Positions 26,349 to 36,143 of a stretch of DNA of 64,000 bases are shown here, in pieces. This DNA comes from Shinella zoogloeoides (GTDB lineage: Bacteria > Pseudomonadota > Alphaproteobacteria > Rhizobiales > Rhizobiaceae). The translations under genes and the position numbers were made by a program. Within the stretch, counting starts at the first letter, position 1, and each line of letters opens with the position of its first letter. The notes below the pieces were generated by a model. It did not search any database and was not told the DNA's origin. It saw only the letters and a program-made list of their open reading frames with translations. The DNA is taken from positions 62,001-126,000 of the forward strand of contig NZ_CP093528.1 in NCBI RefSeq assembly GCF_022682305.1, read 5' to 3'.

Positions 26349-26421
26349 CGCTGTCTGGACGCTGGAAAACCGGCGTCCTTGCTGCTATGCGCAGGCAAAG
26401 ACAGTCATGCGGGAGATGCCG

Positions 26422-27120
26422 ATGTTTTCCAATTCCTTTCCGGACCGAGACGTGATGGCCGAGCTGATGGCTCGCATGCTCTGGGAGATCAAGGCGGTGC
26501 ATTTCCGCCCGGAGCAGCCCTATACCTTCGCTTCCGGCATGGCCGCCCCGGTCTATATGGATTGCCGCAAGCTGCTTTCCTATCCGCGCATCCGCTCGGC
26601 CATCATGGACTTCGCCGCCGCGACCATCACGCGCAATGCCGGCTTCGAGCGCTTCGACGTCATCGCCGGGGGCGAGACGGCCGGTATTCCCTTCGCCGCG
26701 CTTCTGGCCGACCGTCTCGGCCTGCCGATGATCTATGTGCGCAAGAAGCCCAAGGGCCACGGCCGCGCCGCGCAGATCGAGGGCGTGATGGCGGAGGGCG
26801 CTCGCGTGCTCGTCATCGAGGACCTCGTGACGGTCGGCGGCTCCATGTTCACCTTCATCGACGCCATCCGGACGGCCGGCGGCGTGGTCGAGCATGGCAT
26901 GTCGCTCTTCTACTACGGCATCTTCAAGGAAGCCGAAGCCCGCTATGCCAATGGCGGTGTCAAGCTGCATCACATCGCCTCCTGGCGCGACGTCCTGGCC
27001 GTGGCCCGCAAGGAGAAGTTCTTCGACGATGCGACGCTCGCCTCCGTCGAGGCCTTCTTTGACGCCCCGCTCGCCTGGTCCGCCGCCCATGGCGGCGTGT
27101 CGGAGCTGCCGACGTCGTAA
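26422..27120 (+). CDS. pyrE: Orotate phosphoribosyltransferase
   Basis: 232 residues from the ATG at 26422, six bases after GGGAG (26411-26415); ATGs at 26407 and 26416 are in frame but badly spaced from it. The enzyme adds PRPP to orotate in pyrimidine synthesis. The PRPP-binding motif [13 protein letters not shown] is at about residues 131-143, and the substrate loop [12 protein letters not shown] near 107-118. Length and start (M-F-S-N-S-F-P-D-R) fit the alphaproteobacterial type. Confidence 0.93.
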   Translation: MFSNSFPDRDVMAELMARMLWEIKAVHFRPEQPYTFASGMAAPVYMDCRKLLSYPRIRSAIMDFAAATITRNAGFERFDVIAGGETAGIPFAALLADRLGLPMIYVRKKPKGHGRAAQIEGVMAEGARVLVIEDLVTVGGSMFTFIDAIRTAGGVVEHGMSLFYYGIFKEAEARYANGGVKLHHIASWRDVLAVARKEKFFDDATLASVEAFFDAPLAWSAAHGGVSELPTS

Positions 27121-27183
27121 AAGCCTCTGGCGCTTTTTGCCATGATCGTTTAAATCGATTGAAAATCGATTGGAGGAACGTTG

Positions 27184-28113
27184 ATGATCCTGTGTTGTGG
27201 TGAAGCGCTGATCGACATGCTGCCGCGGACGACCACCCTCGGCGAGGACGCCTATGCGCCCTATGCCGGCGGGGCGATCTTCAACACGGCCATCGCGCTC
27301 GGCCGCCTCGGCGTGCCGACGGGCTTCTTCACCGGTCTTTCCGACGACATGATGGGCGACATCCTGCGCAAGACGCTGGGCGAGAGCGGCGTGGACTACA
27401 GCTACTGCGCCACGCTCTCGCGCCCCACCACGGTCGCCTTCGTCAAGCTGGTCGACGGCCATGCGACCTACGCCTTCTATGACGAGGGCACCGCCGGCCG
27501 CATGATCACCGAAGCCGAGCTGCCGGCCTTGGGCGAGGATTGCGAAGCCATCCATTTCGGTGCGATCAGCCTCATTCCGGAACCCTGCGGCTCCACCTAC
27601 GAGGCGCTGCTGCGGCGTGAGCACGACAAGCGCGTCATCTCGCTCGACCCGAACATCCGCCCCGGTTTCATCAAGGACAAGGACGCCCATATGGGCCGCA
27701 TCCGCCGCATGGCGGCGATGGCCGATATCGTCAAGTTCTCCGATGAGGACCTTGCCTGGTTCGGCCTGGAGGGGGACGAGGATGCGCTTGCGCGCCACTG
27801 GCTGCGCCACGGCGCCAAGCTCGTCGTCGTCACGCGTGGCGCGGAAGGCGCGGTCGGCTATACGGCGAGCCACAAGGTCACGGTGCCGAGCGAGCGCGTG
27901 ACGGTGGTCGACACGGTCGGCGCGGGCGACACCTTCGATGCGGGCGTGCTCGCCTCGCTGAAGATGCAGAACCTGCTCACCAAGCAGCAGGTGGCGAAAC
28001 TCTCCGAGGACCAGATCGCCAACGTCCTCGCCCTCGGCGCGAAGGCCGCCGCCGTCACCGTCTCCCGCGCCGGGGCGAACCCGCCCTGGGCGAAGGAGAT
28101 CGGGCTGGCATAA
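27184..28113 (+). CDS. Fructokinase-like PfkB carbohydrate kinase
   Basis: 309 residues from the ATG at 27184, seven bases after GGAGG. PfkB signatures: Y-A-G-G-A-I-F-N-T-A-I-A-L-G-R-L-G at about 28-44 and the catalytic D-T-V-G-A-G-D-T-F-D-A-G near 243-254, with Asp as base. It phosphorylates a sugar, most likely fructose; the adjacent convergent pgi gene supports entry into glycolysis. Short AT-rich spacer with TCGATT direct repeats sits just upstream. Confidence 0.88.
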   Translation: MILCCGEALIDMLPRTTTLGEDAYAPYAGGAIFNTAIALGRLGVPTGFFTGLSDDMMGDILRKTLGESGVDYSYCATLSRPTTVAFVKLVDGHATYAFYDEGTAGRMITEAELPALGEDCEAIHFGAISLIPEPCGSTYEALLRREHDKRVISLDPNIRPGFIKDKDAHMGRIRRMAAMADIVKFSDEDLAWFGLEGDEDALARHWLRHGAKLVVVTRGAEGAVGYTASHKVTVPSERVTVVDTVGAGDTFDAGVLASLKMQNLLTKQQVAKLSEDQIANVLALGAKAAAVTVSRAGANPPWAKEIGLA

Positions 28114-28117
28114 AGGG

Positions 28118-29743
<1,626 letters not shown>

Positions 29744-29857
29744 CGGCGTCTTCCCTGGCTTTGGACGATGCCGCTAGCTAGTCGCTTTGGCGTGTCCAAA
29801 TCAAGTCCGCAAACGCCACTTGGCGAAAAAATTAAATCGGTTTAACCGGGGCTATGC

Positions 29858-31558
29858 TCAGCCCCGGAGATCCTTGCGCAGGATCTTGCCGACGTTGGAT
29901 TTCGGCAGCTCGGTGCGGAACTCCACGAATTTCGGCCGCTTGTAATTGGTCAGGTTCGCCGCGCAATGGGCCTTCACGTCGGCTTCCGTCAGCGCAGGGT
30001 CCTTCCTGACCACGAAGAGCTTTACCGCCTCGCCGGAATGTTCGTCCGGCACGCCGATGGCCGCGCATTCCAGGATGCCGGGATGGGACATGGCGACCTC
30101 CTCCACCTCGTTGGGGAAGACGTTGAAGCCGGAGACGAGGATCATGTCCTTCTTGCGGTCGACGATCTTGGTGACGCCTTCGGCCGTCATGAAGCCGATG
30201 TCGCCGGAACGGAAGAAGCCGTCCGGCGTCATCACCTTGGCCGTCTCGTCCGGGCGCTGCCAATAGCCGGCCATGACCTGCGGGCCGCGGATGCAGATCT
30301 CGCCGACCTCGCCGAGCGCCAGCGTGCGGCCCTCGTCGTCGCGGATCTCGATATCGGTGGAGGGCAGGGGAAGGCCGATCGTGCCGGTGAATTCCGGCTT
30401 GTCGAAGCGGTTGGCGGTCGCCACCGGCGAGGTCTCGGAAAGGCCGTAGCCTTCGGTGATGGAGCAGCCCGTCATCTTCTGCCAGCGTTCGGCGACCGGG
30501 CGCTGCACCGCCATGCCGCCGCCGAGCGTCAGCACGAGTTCGGAGAAATCGAGCTTGGAGAAGTCCGGATTGTTCATCAGCGCATTGAACAGCGTGTTGA
30601 GACCCGGGAAGACATGGGGATGGTACTTCCCCAACTCCTTGACGAAGGCGGGAATGTCGCGCGGGTTGGCGATCAGCACGTTATGGCCGCCGAGCGCGAT
30701 GCCCGCCAGCCCGTTCACCGTCAGCGCGAAGATATGGTAGAGCGGCAGGGCGCAGATGAAGGTGAGCTGCTCCGGCCGCTTCTTGATGCGGAAGACCGGC
30801 TCGATCCACAGCTTGATCTGTTCCATGTTGGACAGCAGGTTCGCATGGGTCAGCGTCGCGCCCTTGGAAACGCCCGTCGTGCCGCCGGTATATTGCAGGA
30901 ACGCCGTGTCGCCCGGCACGATGCTGACCGGCTTCACCGCGCCGCGCGCGCCCTCCGCCATGACCTGCTTGAAGGGGATATGGCCCGGCAGCGACCATTC
31001 CGGCACCAGCTTCTTGACCTTGCGTACGACGAGATTGACGATGAGGCCCTTGAGGCCGAGCATGTCGCCCATCGTGGTGACGACCACGTGCCTGACGGCC
31101 GTGCGCGAGACGACCTGCGCGACAGTAGTCGCAAAATTCTCCAGGACGAACAGCGCCTTGGCGCCCGCATCCTTCAACTGGTGCTCGAGTTCGCGCGGCG
31201 TATAGAGCGGATTGACGTTCACCACGACGAGGCCGGCGCGCAGGATGCCGAAGATGATGACGGGGTTTTGCAGGATGTTCGGCATCATGACGGCGACGCG
31301 GTCGCCCTTTTCAAGCCCGCGCGCCTGCAGCCAGGCGGCGATATTGCGCGAGGCGGCGTCGAAATCCCGGAAGGTCAGCGTCTTGCCCATGCTGGTGAAG
31401 GCCGGGCGGTCGCCATATTGAGCGCAGCAGCTTTCCACGAGCGCGCCGATGGAATTGTGTCCGAGCGGCGCGATCTCGCTGGCGATGCCCTCCGGATAGG
31501 AGGCGAGCCAGAAGCGGCCGGACGGCTGCGTGGAAGGGGGCGTCTCAGTGGCCGGCAT
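29858..31558 (-). CDS. fadD: Long-chain fatty-acid-CoA ligase
   Basis: 566 residues from the ATG at 31558. AMP-binding superfamily: P-loop-like Y-T-G-G-T-T-G-V-S-K-G at about 209-219, Y-G-L-S-E-T-S-P near 362, hinge D-M-I-L-V-S-G-F-N-V-F-P-N-E-V near 455, catalytic lysine in N-V-G-K-I-L-R near the end. Activates fatty acids to acyl-CoA for beta-oxidation. An inverted repeat TTGACGTAAACGTCAA lies 127 bases upstream of the start and resembles LiuR/MerR-type operators of fatty-acid and branched-chain catabolism in alphaproteobacteria. Confidence 0.92.
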   Translation of the reverse strand: MPATETPPSTQPSGRFWLASYPEGIASEIAPLGHNSIGALVESCCAQYGDRPAFTSMGKTLTFRDFDAASRNIAAWLQARGLEKGDRVAVMMPNILQNPVIIFGILRAGLVVVNVNPLYTPRELEHQLKDAGAKALFVLENFATTVAQVVSRTAVRHVVVTTMGDMLGLKGLIVNLVVRKVKKLVPEWSLPGHIPFKQVMAEGARGAVKPVSIVPGDTAFLQYTGGTTGVSKGATLTHANLLSNMEQIKLWIEPVFRIKKRPEQLTFICALPLYHIFALTVNGLAGIALGGHNVLIANPRDIPAFVKELGKYHPHVFPGLNTLFNALMNNPDFSKLDFSELVLTLGGGMAVQRPVAERWQKMTGCSITEGYGLSETSPVATANRFDKPEFTGTIGLPLPSTDIEIRDDEGRTLALGEVGEICIRGPQVMAGYWQRPDETAKVMTPDGFFRSGDIGFMTAEGVTKIVDRKKDMILVSGFNVFPNEVEEVAMSHPGILECAAIGVPDEHSGEAVKLFVVRKDPALTEADVKAHCAANLTNYKRPKFVEFRTELPKSNVGKILRKDLRG

Positions 31559-31684
31559 GGGGTCCTCCTCGTTCGTGGGGCGCTGGCATCGTCCGTTCCG
31601 CCGCAGCGGCAGGTCCTCCAACCGTCCGATGCAGACAAGATGATGCTTTTGGCGGGCGCCATCAAGAGTCATCGCTATATTACA

Positions 31685-31700
31685 TTGACGTAAACGTCAA
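31685..31700. promoter_or_regulatory. LiuR-like operator upstream of the acyl-CoA ligase gene
   Basis: TTGACGTAAACGTCAA: seven-base inverted arms around AA. A closely related and longer site occurs at 39035-39060. The pattern matches what is known for MerR-family LiuR sites. Confidence 0.55.
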
Positions 31701-31827
31701 TAATCGGAACGTACCCATTCCGATAGCTTTTTCGTGAGATGGGCGATTTGTCGCCACCCTGCGGCGACGCACCGCGCCATTGCCCAAAAAACCGCGTATA
31801 TGTTTAACATTCCTCAGGTAGAACGGA

Positions 31828-33060
31828 GTGAGGCGCTCCGGTAGGGGCGCCGGATCACGGGAGTTGTGTCAGTTGCTGCATTCGGAACGTAGAAGTGAGC
31901 CGCGGTTTCTCGGCGCCCCCCGCCAGACCGGCGCGGCGCTCATATCCCCGATTTCGGTCGCGCGGTGGCTTCTCGTTCTCGTCGTGCTCGCCGGCATCTA
32001 TTTCTTCCACGGCTTCGTCGTCCCCGTGCTGGCCGCGCTGGTCATCGCCTTTGCGAGCTGGCCGCTCTATTCCCGCCTGCTGGCGCGCGTGAACGGCAAC
32101 CGCACGCTCGCGGCCTCCATCGCCATTCTCCTCATCCTCGGCTTCATCGTCGGCCCCGTCATGTTCGCCGCCACTTACGCCATTCACGAGGTCCGCGACT
32201 GGATCGGCTGGGCGGTGGAGACGAACCGCACCGGCGCGCCGACGCCGGACTGGATACGCGTGCTACCGGTCGTCGGCGGCTGGCTGGACATGCAGTGGAC
32301 GCGCTTCCTCGATCATCCGGGCGCGATCGGCGAACTCACGCAGGTCGTCAGCGGCGCCAATATCGGCAATATCTACCGCGTGGCGCTGGCGGCCGGCGGC
32401 AAGGCTTTCAGCCTGCTGCTCGCCATGCTCTTCATGCTGATCGCGCTGTTCTTCATCTATCGCGACGGCCAGTCCTTCGCCGCGCAGGTGGATCGCCTCG
32501 GCGAGCGTATCCTGCCGACGCGCTGGGAACGCTTCTCGCGCATCGTTCCGGCGACGATCAGCTCCACCGTCACGGGCATGACGCTGATCGCGATCGGCGA
32601 GGGCATCGTGCTCGGCGTCGCCTATTGGATCGCCGGCGTGCCGTCCGCCGTCACGCTCGGCGTGCTGACCGGCGTCATGGCGCTCTTCCCCGGCGGTGCG
32701 CCGCTCTCCTTCACCCTGGTCTCGGTCTATCTCGTTTCCAGTGGTTCGCCTGTCGCGGGCCTTGCCCTCTTCGCCTGGGGCGCCATCGAGCTCTTCATCG
32801 TCGACAAGACGCTGCGCCCCCGCCTTGTCGGCGGTCCGATCAAGCTGCCCTTCCTGCCCACATTCTTCGGCCTCATCGGCGGCGTGAAGACCATGGGCTT
32901 CCTCGGCCTCTTCATCGGCCCCGTGCTGATGGCCCTCCTCGTCGCCATCTGGCGCGAATGGATCCGCGATATCGAGGCGACCGAACCGGTCTCCCCGATC
33001 CTGCTCGATCCTCATGCGGAAACGACCCCGCGGCCTGAGCCGGAGCGCAATGTCGGGTAG
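31828..33060 (+). CDS. AI-2E-family (PerM-type) transporter
   Basis: Up to 410 residues; the start is uncertain because only GTG/TTG codons are available and the first 38 residues are arginine-rich. The body has about eight membrane helices with the family layout: paired helices at about 45-80, one near 95-115, a long amphipathic region to about 185, then helices at about 190-215, 245-265, 270-295, 305-325 and 345-375. The late F-L-P-T-F-F-G-L-I-G-G and G-P-V-L-M-A-L motifs are diagnostic. Family members export or exchange small molecules or ions; substrate unknown. Confidence 0.85.
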   Translation: MRRSGRGAGSRELCQLLHSERRSEPRFLGAPRQTGAALISPISVARWLLVLVVLAGIYFFHGFVVPVLAALVIAFASWPLYSRLLARVNGNRTLAASIAILLILGFIVGPVMFAATYAIHEVRDWIGWAVETNRTGAPTPDWIRVLPVVGGWLDMQWTRFLDHPGAIGELTQVVSGANIGNIYRVALAAGGKAFSLLLAMLFMLIALFFIYRDGQSFAAQVDRLGERILPTRWERFSRIVPATISSTVTGMTLIAIGEGIVLGVAYWIAGVPSAVTLGVLTGVMALFPGGAPLSFTLVSVYLVSSGSPVAGLALFAWGAIELFIVDKTLRPRLVGGPIKLPFLPTFFGLIGGVKTMGFLGLFIGPVLMALLVAIWREWIRDIEATEPVSPILLDPHAETTPRPEPERNVG

Positions 33061-33071
33061 GACGCCCTTGC

Positions 33072-33785
33072 TCAGAACCGGAAGCTGATCGACGTCCCGA
33101 GGGTGGCGCGCCACACGTCGTCGATCTTGTACGGGTTGATCGGCGTCACGCCGAGATTGCCGCTGCGCGTCGTTCCCGTTTCAAAGCCGCCGCTATAGCT
33201 GACCGATGTGCTGAGGCCCCAGGTGATGCTGTCCGTCAGCTTGTGCCGAATGCCGGCCCCGACCTGTGCCGTTGGATTTATCCGGGTCTTTTCGGCGAGA
33301 TTGGCAAGAAACAGGCCCGTTCCCTCATCCGCTTCCGCGACACTGGACAAGGTGTTGAACGACAGCCCCAGCCCGGCGATGGTCCTGAACGAGGTCGTAT
33401 CGGAGAGGGAAAAATCGTAGGCAAGGTTGCCCATCAGGACGTGGCTGACGGCCGTGCCCTGGAAGTTCGATGCGACACCAAACAGCGGATAGCGCGCATC
33501 CCAGTTCACACGACCCTCAAGGTATTGATAGCTGACGAACGCGGAGAAGGGGGAGTCGAACCTGTAGCCGGCATGCCCGCCAATGCCCGCGGTCGTCTTG
33601 AACTTCACATTCTCGACCACGCCGCCGCCGGCGAAGGGCGCCCCGCCATCCGTCGTGCTGGACGATCCGAAGGCAATCCCGCCAGTTGCATCGAGGCCGG
33701 CGAAAAAGCCCGCTTCATCCGCGAATGCCGATGCTGGAACAAGCAGCAAGGCGGCTGCCGCCGAAGCCAGTAGCTTGTAAGACAT
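33072..33785 (-). CDS. Outer-membrane beta-barrel protein
   Basis: 237 residues from the ATG at 33785, six bases after GAGGGG. Signal peptide (L-L-A-S-A-A-A-A-L-L-L-V-P-A-S-A-F-A) followed by alternating amphipathic strands, many Gly/Ser/Thr turns, and a terminal aromatic Phe after I-S-F-R, the usual BAM-recognition ending. No specific porin family recognised. It is the last chromosomal gene before the tRNA-Thr element and reads toward the AI-2E-type gene. Confidence 0.75.
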   Translation of the reverse strand: MSYKLLASAAAALLLVPASAFADEAGFFAGLDATGGIAFGSSSTTDGGAPFAGGGVVENVKFKTTAGIGGHAGYRFDSPFSAFVSYQYLEGRVNWDARYPLFGVASNFQGTAVSHVLMGNLAYDFSLSDTTSFRTIAGLGLSFNTLSSVAEADEGTGLFLANLAEKTRINPTAQVGAGIRHKLTDSITWGLSTSVSYSGGFETGTTRSGNLGVTPINPYKIDDVWRATLGTSISFRF

Positions 33786-33946
33786 GCCCATCCCCTCGGC
33801 GGTCCGATCTCTTTGTATCAGTACGCTTGTTATGGTTAATGGACGATCAACGAGGCCGAGCGGATATGCTGCCGCGGCCTCGCGGGAGGCGGGCAGGACG
33901 CGCTTGTGGCTGTAGAGGCCAAACACTTGGAAAGCTGTTTGAAAAA

Positions 33947-33963
33947 TGGTGCCGCTTAGGTGA
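33947..33963. repeat. Left attachment-site repeat of the tRNA-Thr element
   Basis: TGGTGCCGCTTAGGTGA, identical to the tRNA-Thr 3' end at 37856-37872. The flanking bases differ on both sides. Confidence 0.9.
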
Positions 33964-34604
33964 GCGTTGACCATTCGCTTATCAATTTGAAATCATTGAT
34001 TCCGATAGCGAGTAGACGGACCCGATGTCCCTCTTTCTTGGATCACTGGAGCGCTAAGTATGCAGGTGGCAAAATTTTTCGCAAGGGTATCACTCACAAA
34101 GTGGGTTGATAGTTCCCCCCATACCCCGCCTTCAAAGCCCGCTGTGTAAAAATGAGCCGAGTTTGCCTGCCGCTAAAACGTACTAGGTAGGAACGTAGAG
34201 GCCGATAGGGTAGGCAGGTATTGCCCTTGCTATAAGGATAAACGAAAGCTCGTATCGGTTCCATTGCCGGAGGCGAGATAATACAGATAATAACTAGATA
34301 TAATACTAAATATAATCTATATATAACTAGATAGCTATCTAGATATAACAGATGGTAGTATTATATATATTTATATATATAGCTATATAAATTGTTTAAA
34401 TTAGATATGAATATGAGAAGACAAGTGGCTCTGGTCAATGAGGCGTCAAGTGCCAACTTGTCACCATTCGGTGCATAGGTGTGACCATATGGGTATACCC
34501 CAGTGTACATATGGAAGTAGCCACAAAGCAATGTCCACAAGGGTTGATTTAAATCTGTGGACATGATTTATGTGTACAGGAACCATATGGACGGGAGCCT
34601 GTAT
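33964..34604. other. Left non-coding part of the tRNA-Thr element with AT-rich tract
   Basis: About 640 bases with no credible gene. Positions 34270-34400 are extremely AT-rich, with repeated TAGATATA and TATATA units and a perfect 16-base palindrome CTAGATAGCTATCTAG at 34327-34342. Two CATATGG copies follow before 34520 and a third at 34584. The region may hold promoters or a replication/recombination site. Confidence 0.6.
34531..34564. promoter_or_regulatory. Inverted repeat upstream of the serine recombinase gene
   Basis: Perfect nine-base arms ATGTCCACA (34531-34539) and TGTGGACAT (34556-34564) separated by 16 bases, 40 bases before the recombinase start. Size and place fit a resolvase binding site or autoregulatory operator. 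Confidence 0.55.
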
Positions 34605-35234
34605 ATGTCGACCATCTTTTATGCCCGCGTATCGACCGCTGATCAGACCGTAGAGCTGCAAGAGCAACAGGCTCGCAAAGCGGGCTATAATATCGATCTA
34701 GTTATAGCGGACCGTGGACAATCCGGCTTATCAACTAAGCTCATAGACCGGCCTGAAGGCAAACGCCTCTTTGACCTGCTTCGACATGGGGACATCCTGA
34801 TTGTCCGCTGGGTAGACCGCCTCGGCAGAAACTACAGGGATGTGTGTGACACCATACAGGAGTTCATGCGCCGGGGCGTCATAATCAAAACTGTAATCAA
34901 CAGCATGACGTTTGATGGCTCTACGACCGACCCGATCCAGCAGGCCGTGCGCGACGCTTTAATCGGCTTCATGGCTGCGACAGCTCAAGCGCAAGCTGAG
35001 GCGACCAAAGAGGCACAGAAGGCCGGCATTGAGCATGCCAAGGCCAGCAGCGAGAAATACAAGGGCAGGAAACCTCGTTTCAGCGCCGAGCAATACCAAC
35101 TTGTTCTCGACATGCTTGCTCAAGGCAGCGGCGCTACTGAGATATATAAGGCTACAAAGGTGACCCGGCAGACGGTTTTGAGGATCAAAAATGACCCTAT
35201 CGCCGCCGCGAAAATGTTGGCACGGTGGAATTGA
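34605..35234 (+). CDS. Serine recombinase (resolvase/invertase family)
   Basis: 209 residues from the ATG at 34605, eight bases after GGGAG; the longer frame from 34557 lacks family similarity at its start. Catalytic Ser10 in Y-A-R-V-S-T-A-D-Q, then D-R-G-Q-S-G, the core V-R-W-V-D-R-L-G-R-N at about 65-74, and a C-terminal helix-turn-helix (Q-G-S-G-A-T-E-I-Y-K-A-T-K-V-T-R-Q-T-V). Length is that of small invertases/resolvases. It may resolve element dimers, invert a segment or control excision. Confidence 0.93.
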   Translation: MSTIFYARVSTADQTVELQEQQARKAGYNIDLVIADRGQSGLSTKLIDRPEGKRLFDLLRHGDILIVRWVDRLGRNYRDVCDTIQEFMRRGVIIKTVINSMTFDGSTTDPIQQAVRDALIGFMAATAQAQAEATKEAQKAGIEHAKASSEKYKGRKPRFSAEQYQLVLDMLAQGSGATEIYKATKVTRQTVLRIKNDPIAAAKMLARWN

Positions 35235-35498
35235 CTGTCAATAGCGCCTCAATCGCCCATAGCGGCCCGTGGGCGCGCTTTTCGCAACGGAATAATGGAA
35301 ACCCTACGCAGGAGAAGGAAGGTCCTCGGCGGCCCTCTGTGCGAATATTCGGTTTTGACAGCAATATGCCAATGTACTGATATAATTTAGCTTTCTATGT
35401 CGCCCGTATAAGCAAACCAGATGTGCCACGATACCAGCCAGCTATCTGGCTCGCTCTGCCCGCAAGAAGCGAGCTGTGGCCGATACCAACCGATATAG
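35235..35498. other. Non-coding gap after the serine recombinase
   Basis: About 260 bases. A GCTATCTGGC/GCCAGATAGC-like short dyad occurs near 35440, but no gene or clear terminator could be assigned. Confidence 0.4.
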
Positions 35499-35867
35499 CT
35501 ATCGCCGCGCGAGCGGTGCTCTATATATCAACTCAATCGCAGGTGTTACTGGCGCATTCATCGTGATTGATTGGTACCAGCGCGGCATCATGGGATGCAT
35601 ACCCATTCTGTATGCCTCGGCAATCAAAGGAAGCTGCTTGCCACCGTGCACACTATTTATTTCACTAAGCACTCTCTGGATATCTATTGGGCTTCCACCA
35701 GTCAGACTTAAGTGGGCGAAGCGATTTGCGTTGAGCTGATCGTTGCCAGCCAAACAAGCCTCTAGAAAATAGTAGGCTCTGACAGCCTCGGTTCCTGCGG
35801 AGGTGTTTAGCTTAAAGAACTTATATACAGCCCACCCCATTAGGGCGATGACGACAAGCACTGTCAT
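35499..35867 (-). CDS. Small single-pass membrane protein of unknown function
   Basis: 122 residues from the ATG at 35867, eight bases after GGGGA; longer starts at 35882 and 35954 are possible. One N-terminal membrane helix (T-V-L-V-V-I-A-L-M-G-W-A-V-Y) and a soluble remainder with no recognised family. Cargo gene candidate of the tRNA-Thr element. Codon use is less GC-biased than in the surrounding chromosome. Confidence 0.5.
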   Translation of the reverse strand: MTVLVVIALMGWAVYKFFKLNTSAGTEAVRAYYFLEACLAGNDQLNANRFAHLSLTGGSPIDIQRVLSEINSVHGGKQLPLIAEAYRMGMHPMMPRWYQSITMNAPVTPAIELIYRAPLARR

Positions 35868-35954
35868 GCGTTGTTTCCCCATTGAGCAACTGTCGCGGTA
35901 CGTCCCCGCGAATTGCCCTTCGATCTCTGGTGATCGGGGAGTTCGAAACCGCAT

Positions 35955-36125
35955 GACACGGCCCTACGGCCTTTAGTTCGGAGAACCTGTTGCATACGCC
36001 GCAGGCTCCCCGACCATAGGTCGAAGAGTTGTGCTGTTTTGGCAGCACGGTCCTAGTCATGAGGGGTTTCGATGCCCCAGAGCCGCACGTACAGCTCTGG
36101 TATCTGTTTGAGTCTTCGGCTCGCC
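35955..36125 (-). ncRNA. Candidate structured RNA between the small membrane protein and integrase genes
   Basis: About 170 bases packed with short perfect hairpins: GACC/GGTC (36012-36022), GTGCTG/CAGCAC (36031-36048), GGGG/CCCC (36063-36078) and CCAGAGC/GCTCTGG (36077-36100); the last two share two bases and would compete. Strand is a guess based on direction of the flanking genes. It could instead encode a short peptide on the minus strand (79-residue frame 35821-36060). Confidence 0.35.
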
Positions 36126-36143
36126 GCTGTCAATAGCTACCGG

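Noticed and set aside
34361..34564. 67-residue minus-strand frame in the AT-rich tract
   Set aside because: Arises from AT-rich repeats, overlaps the inverted repeat and has no ribosome site.
35955..36125. Group II intron domain V/VI or retron RNA
   Set aside because: The CGTACG-like hairpin recalled group II ends, but no GAAA-capped domain V, no AGC triad and no reverse transcriptase are present.
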